DNA from: Agrostemma githago
Taxonomy: Eukaryota > Streptophyta > Magnoliopsida > Caryophyllales > Caryophyllaceae
Direction of reading: 5' to 3'
Assembly: GCA_958450325.1 (NCBI GenBank)
Contig: OY288257.1
Coordinates: forward strand, 5,847,873-5,911,872
DNA length: 64,000 bases
Shown: piece after piece, positions 11,793 through 22,904 of the stretch
Layout: each line of letters begins with the position of its first letter
Numbering within the stretch: position 1 is the first letter of the stretch
Notes under the pieces: model-generated
Databases searched by the model: none
Told to the model about the DNA's origin: nothing
The model's input: only the letters and a program-made list of their open reading frames with translations
Program-made: the position numbers and the translations under genes

Positions 11793-14700
11793 ATGGCAGA
11801 AGAAGGTAAGATTGTTGTTGCTGGTGAAAAGAAGGGGCAGGTTAAGAAGCGAGTTCAACGGGCAAAGAAAACGGCTGTCAAGCCATCGAAGTTGAAGAAA
11901 CTAGCTACCGGTTTGACAGATGCAGCCAACGTCGACCGTTCGTCTTCTGTAAGGTGCAGCTCGCAGCTCCTTGTTGATCTAATATCTAATTTAAACCAGA
12001 TGCAGCGGGAGGCGCTTTCAGCGATCGGATTTGCTGCTGATTTCATGACTTTATTCAGCGATGACACGCTGATTTTAGATGCGGTACCAATCAGTTCCTC
12101 GTAAGCAAGCACGATGTACATGACTGCTTCCTCCTTCCACTTGGACCGGACCCTGTTGAGCTGCTGTCGATGGGTTGATCGAAGGCGGCCGAAGAGGAGT
12201 CCGTCGTGGCGCTGAAGAAAAAGTGGAGGGGTGACTTTGATGTCGGCAATGAAAGCGATGCAATCCCTCTGTCAAAGGTCCTTAGGAAACTGCAGGATGA
12301 TGTAGGGGGTGGAGAGATGTTCTGTAGGATGTTCGTTCTGTACAGCATGTCGATATTCTTCTGCCCGACGTCCAACCATGGGGTTGATCTGAGACTACTG
12401 AAGGCTGTGCAAGATGTACAGCAGATTAAAAACCTTGACTGGTGCACGTTCATACTGGATGGACTGGCGCAGGCGGGCGAGGATTTTGTGTTCCGTAACC
12501 GATCATATTTACTTGGCTGTGTGCCGTTTTTAATGATTACATACTTCCAGCGGTTTGCCTACCGCAATCTCCCGTGCCCGTGTGATCTCCCTTTGATCAA
12601 GCACTGGGATCATAAACGCATTCTTGAACGGTTGGCCGGCGAGTACATTTGTGGTGGGCTGGGCCGGCTTACCCGATCTGATGTTGAGTACCCCCGTTGT
12701 TTACATGCGGTGAGGGAGGGAGAACCGTCACCGCCGTTGAAGATTACACAGAACCGTCACACGGACGATGGTTCATTGCCTGGACAAGAGGACGATAAGT
12801 TCACCACCATCAAACTTTCTCGTGGTCTTGAAGATGATAGTGAACTGAGAGCCAAGGCGGTCGACGTAAGTAATCATGTCAATAATTCATTAATGAATCT
12901 ATTTGTGTCTGTGTTGGAAACCATGGAATCAGTAAGGATTTAAATCTGTGATGTCGGTAACTCTGCATGTTACTCTAACATATCTTCTGTTACTTTAGTG
13001 ATCAACATGTGTTACTTTAATTCTTACAATCCGTTACTTTAACCTGATTCGTCCACATTATTGCTCCAACATATATGATGTTACTTTAATCCATACCATT
13101 TGTTACTTTAGTTGATAATATCTGTTACTGTAGTGTATACTCTATTTTCACTACACATTCTTTCAGTTTATCATTCAATGTTACTTTGGTACACGTTTGC
13201 AACATAATTATTCTTTCCTGCAGGAGGTCCATCACATTCATCTGATGATGGGAAGGAATGCAATCGCATTCCATGATTGGTGGGTCTCACATGCTGCGAA
13301 GATCAGGAGGATAACTTCGGGCAATCCATTACCCGAAGACCTGGTGCCATCACAAGCAACCCAGGCATTCTGGGGAGGAGCAGAGCTGCACCGGGTGGTG
13401 GATGAAGTTTGTGAGGCGCTACGTCGCGCTAGGGAGTTGTCGGAGCAGGGGCCGGTACTTGAGGCCAAAAATACTAATCAAGCTGAGGAGGATGATCCTA
13501 ACATTCAGCCATACTCGATGGCTGAGGTTAATGATATTCAGGGGGGACTGAATTTAAGCAGTGACCGCCAGATAGTGCTTTCTCTGTGGGATATTGACAG
13601 AATTGGAGACGAGGATGTCGGTGAGTGTTTGTCGGTGGTGGTAGACGGAAGGAAGGTCTTCCACCCTTTCTTTTTTCATTCTGAAAAGCTGTTGGGATGC
13701 ATGCAAGTCGTCGATGAGAGGCTTGGGTGCTCTTGGGACTGTGACGTCCCAGATCCTGACCAGCTCACGGTGTCGGACTTCCTGGGTGGGGACGGCAGGC
13801 TTTTCAGGTCTGTTTTGTCTGTGAGAAAAGACGTAATTGACTACGTCTTCTACAAAAATGAAAAATACAGTACATCGTAAGTGGTCTACATCACCTAATT
13901 CTTTTTTAGTGCGCATTATTGTCGTTTTTTGTTAAATGTTTCATAATCCTTTCGATTATTTGCAGGGAAATGATTGTGAGGTTCAGTGACTTTTTCAACA
14001 TACCCCGTGGTGAGTTGGCCACGCTTGCGCCCGGAGAGCAGCTCTCGAATGCTGTGATTGACTGCTGGTGCATACTCATGAATCACTTGACAGCTGCCCA
14101 GTCTGCACCGCGTCGGACATCACGATGCTTTTTTGGTGTCAGCCACAGCGTAAGCTAATTTATTTACTTGCTTATCCCAAATGATAACTGTAGTTCTATG
14201 GCTGTGTTACTGTAATGTACTCTCTGCATTACTCTAATGATAGCGACCTGTTACTCCATGCAGGATACAGCTCTCCAGATTTGGAGAAATAAAAAGCGTG
14301 GTTTGTTTGTGGACATGAGCGAAGCATTGTTCAACTTCTGGAACATATGGGTCGATGCAAACGAAGGGAATCTCGAGCTAGATTCTGACCTGGTATTTTT
14401 GATTTTAGATCACATATTTTGAAAGACTTGAATGTCTGCAAATCTGCATGTTACTCCAACATATCTTATGTTACTTTAGCAGTTAATCGACGTTACTTTA
14501 GTGAACAATATGTGTTACTTTAATCAATGAGAACCGTTACTTTAACCTGCATCGTCTACATTATTATCAGTATATATGATGTTACTTTAATTCATTCAAC
14601 TTGTTACTTTAGTTTATATTATCTGTTACTTTAGTGTCCACTCTCTTTTAACTACACCAACATGATACCCATTTCCTACCTACAGGTATTCGTTCCGGTG

Positions 14701-16806
14701 CTGTCAGAAAACAATGACCATTACAGCTGCGCGTGTATCAATTTTTTGGCAAAACGGATTGAATACCTTGATAATAGGTCTTACGACGAGGGGGAGTTTG
14801 AAAGTCTTCCTTACGTTGGGATGGCACGGCTCTCGGTAAGTCTGCTTCATTTTGGTATATATTTAAACATTCCTTCATTTTCTCGGTCTTTTATTTATTT
14901 ACTTTATTTTATCTAATACCACCAAGGCTGAAGAAATGGGCAAGTACATGGTTCAGCGAGGCATCAACAAAGGGGCCAATGTCTCTTCGTTCCCTCTCGT
15001 CAACGTCCCGTTCAGATGGCAGGGCAGCGGGTTCTCAGCTAACGATTGCGGCGTATACCTCATGATACACATGATGTTGTACGCCGGGGAGGCCTTTGAC
15101 TGTCCCTTGGGCACGAGCGAGGCGAACAATCTGTACAGGGCAGAAATCGCGGCGACGCTGTGTCTCTGCGACATTAACAAGGAGAGGGACTTGTTGATTT
15201 CGCGGGTGTCATTCTTTGTTACTGACAAAGCCATCCTTGCCATCAGTAAGACCATGTCAGATGTCGCCACGCCCGTCAGTGAGTCCGAAAAGAGGTCACG
15301 AGAGCCGACCCCCGATGTGCAACCGTCTAAAAAGAGCCGCGTGCTACCATCCACTCCAGGAACACCTGCTGTAGAAGCCGCGTATATATCACCGGACACT
15401 GCCGGTGAATTATCTATTCTTGGGAGTCGATCTAGGGGGAACGGGGACGGCTTAGGCTGCTCCATTGACTGTGGCAATCCAGATCCCAATGCACCCATGG
15501 CATGTCCATTCCTTTCAAACAACAGGACCCTGTTGGGCTTTGTTGAAATCTTGCGGAAAAATGTCGTGGACTACTGCTTATTTCAGCACAAAAACTACAA
15601 CAACAGGTAATAAGGCGAACACTACACATATTTAGAATATATAGTGTTGTTTAAATTTTTGTCACCTATCTCTTGTCTGCAAAGCATACTGATCTGTCCT
15701 GAATGCAGCGACATGGTTGCGGAGTATTCACCGTCAGCTGTAATGACCCGGGGTGATGTGATGTCCATGCTCCCGGGTAATGACATGTCGTCCTCTGTCG
15801 TCGAGTGTTGGTCAATGCTCCTGAACAGTCTCGTCGCGAACGGGAGCGGGTCGGATGATTACCCTAAGATGGCGTTCCTTGGTCTACGGCAGACGGTATG
15901 TCTAACGAGTTACTTTGTACATATGCATTATTTTTGCCTCATATTCTGATTCTTTTTAGAAAACTCTTGACTTGAGTAACACTTCAACTGCATTGAAGTA
16001 ACACTCTACACCTGTTGCGGTAACAAGGATACCAACTAATTACTGTGTAGTTACTGCAAATATTCACACAATCCTAACCTTTTTACAGGATGCGATCATG
16101 AGGATTATTGCCGAAAATCAATCAGCGTCCTTAAAGAACGCAAACGCATTGTTGAACGAATGGCATACTTTCAAGGATAACTGTGGTGATACATTCCAGG
16201 TGGACGCTGATCTGATCTTTGTGCCCATCAACGTTGACGGGTACTTCTCATGCATAGCCGTCAACCGAAAGAAGAAGACAGTCGATTTCCTCGACCACCG
16301 TCGATACACATCGATCAGAGAAACAGATCTATTTGCAGCCATCAAGACAATTATTAGTCTCTCTATTCTTCATTTCATCAGTTTTTTATCACAATATTGT
16401 GCTCCAATGAGTGATTTCCTTGACCACTATCATCAATGATTTTCAGGTGGCGTCAATGAGTGACTTCATTGACGCCTATGAAGTTCCTGGTGCGGCGGAT
16501 ATTGTGTCTTACAAGTTCCGCTCTATTAAGCTTGGCTGGCAGTCCACAGTATGTAACAAGGACGAGTCAGGGATATTTCTTCTGATGCATATGCTACTGT
16601 ACGAGGGCCGCGAATTCAATAACGATGACCTCCACAGGAAGGTTAACAGAAGATACTTGGTCGTCCAGCTTGCAGCAACCATCCTCCTAGCAGACCTGAA
16701 CATTTATCGAAGGCGGCTGATCGGTGACGTAGACAAGTTTGTGGCAGCTAGGCCGAAATTAATTGAAGAATTGAAGGGTACGCGAGGAAAGAGCCGGAAA
16801 CGGTAG
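11793..16806 (+). CDS. Transposon-borne protein with two tandem Ulp1/C48 protease-like modules (N-terminal part disrupted)
   Basis: After a 5' leader intron (donor about 11240, acceptor at 11792), exons read about 11793-12100 then 12206-12865, 13224-13876, 13966-14149, 14264-14392, 14686-14835, 14927-15606, 15709-15895, 16089-~16343 and 16447-16806, nearly all joining in phase. The N-terminal part is a basic segment and an alpha-helical domain (FVLYSMSIFFCPTS) typical of Ulp1-like transposon proteins. Module 1 has His (HYSCAC), Asp (YLDN) and Cys (NDCGVYLM), a complete cysteine-protease triad. Module 2 repeats the same layout, including the preceding IDCGNPDP block, but reads YFSC and DESGIFLL, so His and Cys are lost. 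Breaks: the frame changes near 12080-12100 and a TGA lies at 12176. The donor after AAIK (about 16343) is not a GT. The C terminus is basic (GKSRKR). The protein may remove SUMO or ubiquitin-like modifiers, which is inferred from family only. Confidence 0.75.
12968..13170 (+). repeat. GTTACTTTAAT motif array, intron copy 1
   Basis: About nine motif variants lie roughly 20-30 bp apart in the intron 12866-13223. The whole array is homologous to 14449-14640, sharing the order and the spacers CTCTAACATATCTT/CTCCAACATATCTT, CGTTACTTTAACCTG and ATATATGATGTTACTTTAAT. Confidence 0.85.
14449..14640 (+). repeat. GTTACTTTAAT motif array, intron copy 2
   Basis: This is the second copy of the array described at 12968-13170, here in a different intron (14393-14685) of the same gene, at a position that is not equivalent in the protein modules. 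Confidence 0.85.
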
Positions 16807-16889
16807 TCAGTCAATGGTTAGATTAACTGAGTATTATTTTGTACAAGGTTTAACCAAAAAACTAAGTGTCATTTTGTACAAGGTTAACC

Positions 16890-17395
16890 TATACCTTAAA
16901 CTTTGTCACTCTATCCGTCAAACTTTGTTACTCTAACCCCCAGAATTTGTTACTTCAATGCATGTCATGTGTTACTTTAATTCTTACATCTTCTACGCTG
17001 CATGTTAATTTATATCTGCCATTCGATCAACACTTAAAAGATGATATCCCGTGTTATTCCAACTCATGTATCACGTTACTTTAATGAATAATGTTTGTTA
17101 CTCTAGCTGAATCTTCCTTTACCTACTATATTCTCCAAGGAATGAATATCTGTAAGGAATTTACATCTGCAATGCGATCAACACTTAAAAAATGATATCC
17201 CGTGTTACTCTAATTCATCTATCGCGTTACTTTAATGCATAATGTGTGTTACTTTAACTGAATCTTCCTCTACTTATTATAATCTTCAAGGAATGAATAT
17301 CTGTAATTCAATAAACCTTTACAAAACATGTTACTGTAATGTTCCCAAATTAATACCATAAAGAACAAGCTATGTTACTATAAGGAGGAAAATTT
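16890..17395 (+). repeat. GTTACTTTAAT motif array between the two convergent genes
   Basis: Motif copies fill the spacer between the Ulp1-like gene and the transposase. Within it a unit of about 150 bp is tandemly repeated: 'atctgcc attcgatcaacac' near 17014 and 'atctgca atgcgatcaacac' near 17164, each followed by GATATCCCGTGTTA and several motif copies. Confidence 0.85.
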
Positions 17396-17401
17396 CACTA
17401 A

Positions 17402-20400
17402 TCAGAATACTGGTTCATCTTCTACATCTTCCTCGTCCTCATCTTCTTCTGATTCTGACTCTGATTCTGATTCATCGTCAGACGGTTCGACAGGTGGTGA
17501 CGGCCGTGTTGCAAAGGGATTGGGGCAATTCCTCTTGTCGTGGTGCGCCATCTGCTTACAATTGTTGCACATGCGCTTTGGCTTCTTTGCAAGTGCAATT
17601 GATTTCGCCTTGCTCGATAACAACCTCTTTCCGCTTCCTTTTGTCTTGGAAATCTTCGGCGGGAGTATCGTTATCTCTGCTGTTGACGTACATCCTAGCA
17701 TCTCTTCCAATTCTTGGGTTTTATTCAATGTCTCGCTACTCCCAATCGGCTTAAGCTTCACCCTGAATTCGCGGATCAAAGTGGACATGTTCTCCACATC
17801 TTCTTTATTAGCAGACCGTAGAATACCCATCGTCTCATGAACTTCCGACCACAGTTTAGACATCTCTATCTGCTTTCCGTCTATGTTGTCGATTTCTTCG
17901 CCTTCCACACCGTCATCAACAACACTATATTTGCGCAGCGCATCCCTCGACCACCTTCCAGCTACGTAGTTATCGGGTATACTAGTCATGCCCTTCGAGG
18001 AATATATCCAAATTATGTGTCGACACAGTATTCCCCTTGTCTCAAACAATTTACACGTGCAATTGACGTCCGACGTTTCTGCAGGAGGTTAGTATAGCAT
18101 TAAGATACACAACCCACCCACTCACAAATCAGTTCGCGTTACTTTAACTAAAACTATGTGTTACTATAATTCGTGATTTTTGTTACTTTAATACTGCATC
18201 CTGTGCTTTATCTACAACCTACAAACCGCGTTACTTTAACTGCTAAGTTATGTTACTCTAACACATTCATCCCGTTACTTCAACTCATAAATCCCGTACA
18301 AAATAAGACAGCAAGCAGGCAACTGCGTACCTTGTTTGTAGTGGACTAGAAATTCTTTACCCCTTGTGGCGTCCCTCACCGTAGTTACTTCAGCCCCATC
18401 CCTTTCAGCAAAACCTCTCACACTGCACGTTCCCACTGAACACTTTACCTCCTCTTGAAATTCATTAAACACCACATGGGTGTATACCCTTGCAGCGTGC
18501 TGTTCTATCAGGAGGTGGGTCATTGTCTTCGGCAGAGATTGTACATTCTCGCTGTCAAGCTTTTTCTGGTTATACCTCTGCTGATCCATGGCACTCTCGA
18601 ACCGCATCCAGAATTCAACCAACGTTCCATGCTGGTTCTCAAACCGCTTGAAGAAACTGTTTTCGCTCTCCGATCTCTGTGTTGTTCGCATTAAGCCTCC
18701 CATCTTCAGACCCCTGTAGTGCGCCATGACCCACTGCTTCCTAATCGAAAATGCAGTTTCGAACCACTGAACATCCCCCACGTCGTGCTCCTCCATTATT
18801 TCCATTCACCGCTCGTCGAACTCCGCTTCATCGATCTCGTCATCCCACACTATTACATTCAATTTCTTTAGGAATTCCTGGTAGTCGGTCCGCGAGGCGC
18901 CGTATTTAGTGGGTACCTTATTCATGATATGCCACATACAAAATCGTTGCCACGCCGATTTAAACATCTTCTCAAACGATGCAATGATACCGGGGTCCTG
19001 ATCGGTGATGATGTACTCAGGCTCCTTGCCGTCCATAGCCTTCAGGAACCGTTCGAACACCCAGTTGAACGATTTCTCATCCTCGTGCGCGATGATAGCG
19101 CCACCGAAAGTCACCGATCGTTTGTGGTGATCGACACCGGTGAATGGGGTGAATATCATCTTATATTTATTCGTCCCGTATGTTGGGTCGAACGAAACTG
19201 CGTCACCAAATAACCTGTAGTTCCTCCTGGCAACACCGTCAGCCCAAAAGACCCTGCTCAAACTACCATCCTCATCCAGGTCGTAATCAAAGAAAAATCC
19301 CTTGTGATTGTCCGCCATACTCCTGAAACGATCGATGAATAACTGACCGTCCCTCTCATGGATGAAGCACTTTATATCTCTTCCAAAGTTTTTAAAGTCC
19401 ACCAGGCTGGCACCTACGTTTGCGAACCCTTCAACCTGCTCCTTACATATCTTGTAAGTCTGCGTTGCACCGATCTTCAGCTGCAACAATTCGTTGATTA
19501 AAGTAACGTATGACAAATGTTGAAATAATATTTAGACGTCATTAAAGTAACATGTTGATTGAGTAACCAGAAATTGGTAATTAACAGACGGCTTTTCATT
19601 AAAGTAATGGACTACATAAACCACAGTAACGCAGTATCTGCATTAGAGTAACGAAATATTAATACAGAATGTGAATGTGAACTAAACACGCAGTGATCTC
19701 AATTTAAATGATTGAACCTGCAAGAAGTTACTCAACACATACCCGTGAATTATTCAGTATCATTTGCTTGTGGTACTTCATGAGGTTTCTCGATAACTTA
19801 TGGAACTCTCTGTCTTTTGGTGAAATTAGCTCGTGGTTGTGCCCGCTGTGAAACTTAATAATTCTAAGAGGCCCGCCTTCGATGAACAACTTAATTCTTG
19901 CCATACAGCCAACACGATGGACCTTTGTTTTCCTTTTTGGTGCCTCCACAGCGACTCCCTCTGTCTTCCCCTCAGTTGCTTCCCCCTTCGACGTGCCCTC
20001 CTTGGATGCCCCATCTCCGTTGACTTTTTTTTTTGTAAAAACCCTGCCTGTTGCATACTAGCAGCTTTGATTTAATCTCACCACCCCGCCATCTTTTTGT
20101 TGTGTACCTCCTCACATCGAACCCGCAGGCCAATGCGTAGATTTTATAAAAGTTTACCGCTTCTTCCTGGTCTTTGAATATCTGCCCTAGGTATGGCGTG
20201 AAAGTCTCACCTACATCCCTGCACCATTCGTGTGCTTCTGCATCAACTGAAAAACAAAACAGTGCAGTGAGGTAATTAAATTAACAGAAGATGCGTATAA
20301 GATAGACATACAGTAACAGATGTATGGCTTCACAGTACCGTCTAGTGTTGATTAAAGTAATGAATATTGTGCACCAAAATAACTCCACGCATATTTCATC

Positions 20401-20552
20401 CACGTATTTAAAAAGTATGTGATGACATGCAGTTTACATACAATGAGCCTAAAATCTAATAATAAGGAGCATTTTAATTGCTTCCGTCTACAGTATAAAT
20501 CACTAACAAAAAACTTACAGTTTGTTTCTTTGTCAGGTTGAATATCAGCCAT
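17402..20552 (-). pseudogene. FAR1/MURA-type Mutator transposase, two lesions
   Basis: Minus-strand exons 20519-20552, 19743-20246, 18331-19480 and 17402-18078 join in phase and would give about 787 residues once one frameshift is allowed for. In order: the FAR1 DNA-binding zinc finger (FYKIYALACGFDVRRY, Cys of VCNRQG, Cys of RVGCMARI, His pair of GHNHEL); the MULE DDE transposase core (FDPTYGTNKYKMIFTPFTG, ITDQDPGI, FCMWHIMNK); the SWIM zinc finger (CTCKLFETRGILCRHI); a CCHC-like knuckle (CNNCKQMAHHDKRNCP); and an acidic tail. Lesions: a run of ten A (20025-20034 on this strand) shifts the frame by one, and TGA at 18806-18808 occupies the place of the Trp expected after FDER in the family. 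The enzyme would cut and join element ends in the nucleus. As sequenced, this copy should not make full-length protein, unless the A-run is a sequencing error. Confidence 0.88.
19500..19680 (-). repeat. GTTACTTTAAT motif array, reverse orientation (transposase intron 2)
   Basis: In the intron 19481-19742 the motif appears as ATTAAAGTAAC, that is, on the minus strand, opposite to all arrays to the left up to about 18290. Confidence 0.8.
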
Positions 20553-20814
20553 AGAAGGAGATGTTGCAGCGGCAGAAGGTTGAAGATTAATGGCCTAACG
20601 TCTATTATGATTCGTTGACTGCAATCGTGTACTTTGATTTCTAGGTTATTTTGAAGCAGTATATTTCTTTGAATGGGCAGTTACTCTCTTTATTTGTTTC
20701 CTATTTTGTAGCTAATCACGTCCCACTATTATAGGAAACAATATCTTTTTTAATCATTATTTTAATACGGCGGTTACATATATTCCAATAGCTCTTTAAT
20801 GCGCTACAATAACT

Positions 20815-21110
20815 GATGCTAAGAACTAAAGTAACAAATTTATGAATTAAAGTAACAGACCATAAAGTAATGAAGCTTTGGCATTAAAATAACAGACATT
20901 CTACACTAAAGTAACACATTATGTGAACTAAATTAACCCAATATCTTTATGATTTAGCATGGTGGTTTAGTATCATCTTAATGACTCCCACTATTATAGG
21001 AAACAATATCTTTTTTTACAACACTAATGCGTTACGATTATAGACGTTTCAATCTGAAGTAATGGAAGTTTGTCACTACAGTAACAGACATTATACACTA
21101 AAGTAACAAA
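20815..21110 (-). repeat. GTTACTTTAAT motif array, right subterminal, reverse orientation
   Basis: Repeated words such as ACTAAAGTAACA, GAATTAAAGTAACAGAC and CACTACAGTAACAGACATT lie upstream of the transposase. They are the reverse complement of the left-side motif, so motif orientation is mirrored between the two sides of the element. Confidence 0.8.
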
Positions 21111-21726
21111 GTATCTGAACTAAAATAATGCAGCATTAATATAGTTCAACGTACAAAGGTAGAAACTAAAAATTTAGTATCATATTAATGAATCCATATC
21201 CTTTCAACTATAAACTACAATATATACTCACAATTTGTTTTTTCCACGATTTGCAAATCAGCCATTGAATGAGAAGTAGAAGCCGGATTGAATCACAAGC
21301 AGCGCGATGAAAATAAATGGTTATTGATTGTAGAAGCGGATTGCCTGAATGCGTTATTGATTGTGTGGTATTGAAATAAATGGCAGCGACGTGATTAAGA
21401 TGATGAAGCCTGAATGTGATTTTGATGAACGATGATTGAATGGGCGAGAGAACGATGAAGAAGAATGGGCAAGAGAACTACGAAGAAGAATGGGCGAGAG
21501 AATGATGAAACGTATATTCAGAATGAAAGAGGGAATGAATGATTGAATGATGGAGAATGTTACGTTACTGAATATTCACTTTCCTATTTTGTAGGATGCA
21601 GTATCTTCATATTTTTTTTTTTTATTAAAACAGCGATTTATCTCGTCCCTTGATCCATCTCCCATCCAACGGATGGGATGAGGACTTAGGGACTCAACAA
21701 GTATATAGAGACTCATTAGAACCCCC

Positions 21727-21729
<3 letters not shown>

Positions 21730-21800
<71 letters not shown>
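21730..21800. repeat. (TA)n microsatellite at the right edge of the Mutator-like element
   Basis: About 70 bp of pure AT dinucleotides directly follow the right terminal repeat. Confidence 0.95.
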
Positions 21801-21805
<5 letters not shown>

Positions 21806-22228
21806 TGAAACAATCATCGAAATCGTTGTTCTCTAATATAAGAATGATGATGTATATATGGTGCAATTTTGAGAATTGCAACATGTTGGATATTTATAAA
21901 GATGTTGGATCACAAGGTGAGATGCACAATGATCATGAGTAAGCTTTCATCTTTATAATAATTTTATTATAAGTCTAGTGAGAAGACTGTTATAATTTTA
22001 TGTATTATGTATGCGTATTATTTTGCTCCTTTAACCTTATCGGGGTAATGCATGGTGATTGAGAGCTTAATATTTATTGCATAATTGTGGGGGCATCAAT
22101 TTCTATGCAATGTTTGATGTTAATTTCAGCTTTGTATTGCTAAAAATGATGTGTAGTGAATTACACACATGTATTATGCAGATTTGAGAGAGTTGAAATC
22201 ATCAAATATAGTTTGGTGTATTTGAAAG

Positions 22229-22587
22229 GTTGAACATACAGCTCTTAATGGTCTTATAGCCCGAATTTGGGTGGTCCTTGTGAGACGGACTTGATGAGAT
22301 CACCGTAATGATAGAGGTTGAGCATATAGCTCTTAATGATCTTATAACCCAAATTTGGGTGGTCCTTGTGAGACGGACTTGATGAGATCACCGTAATGAT
22401 AGAGGTTGAGATATTCCTCTTAATGAATCTATATCCCTATGTTTGGGTGGTCCTATTGTGAAGGACTTGATGGATTCATCGTAGTATTGAGAGGTTGAGC
22501 TTTAGAGCTCTTAATTATTCTATAGCTCAGAAGTGAGTGAGTTATGTGGAGATATCCTTGATAGAATCACCTAAGTGGGTGTGAAAG
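22229..22587. repeat. 88-bp tandem repeat, about four copies
   Basis: Units start at about 22229, 22317, 22405 and 22494 with GTTGAGC/GTTGAAC, then CTCTTAATG, TTTGGGTGGTCC and a closing GATGAGATCACCGTAATGAT-like segment. The first two copies are nearly identical and the last two are more diverged. The array lies just inside the LTR at 22905, in what looks like the 3' non-coding interior of a retroelement. Confidence 0.85.
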
Positions 22588-22904
22588 GTTGGCCTCCTTC
22601 TATGAGAGATTAAGTTATCTTTCTAGAGCACTCATCAAAATCCCAAGGTTCATTTGGCCATAAATTTGTTGAATCGTATTGCGGAACTCGTGTGGAACTT
22701 AATGTATGATATGTGTTGTGAGGATAATTCAACCGAAATGCAATAAGGAATTCAAATCGAAAGATATTCTCTTGTTGTAAGTAAGTTGTTGACTCATTTC
22801 ACTAATACGTTAATTCAAATCGAAAGATATTAACGTCTAAGTGTCAACCTTTTCATATGCTCAGGATTTTTGTTTTCGGTTTATCATTTGCATTAGTGGG
22901 GGAT

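Larger units (their letters stand above)
10840..21729. mobile_element. 10.9-kb Mutator-like element with FAR1-type transposase and Ulp1-like gene
   Basis: The left end GGTGGGATCAGGTGAGTCCC and the reversed right end GAGGGGGGTTCTAATGAGTC, followed on both sides by GTTGAGTCC and then GAGTCC/AAGTCC blocks, form imperfect terminal inverted repeats of about 55 bp. Both sides are bounded by (TA)n, so a target duplication cannot be read. The interior encodes a FAR1/MURA-type transposase (17402-20552, -) and a gene with two Ulp1/C48-like modules (11793-16806, +), convergent on 16807-17401. MULEs with Ulp1-like genes are known (Kaonashi-type). Non-coding parts are packed with a GTTACTTTAAT-like motif. 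The transposase has two lesions, so this copy is probably non-autonomous now. Confidence 0.85.

Noticed and set aside
10840..21729. Classification as a CACTA element because of subterminal motif arrays
   Set aside because: There is no CACTA terminus, and the transposase has FAR1, MULE and SWIM domains of the Mutator superfamily.
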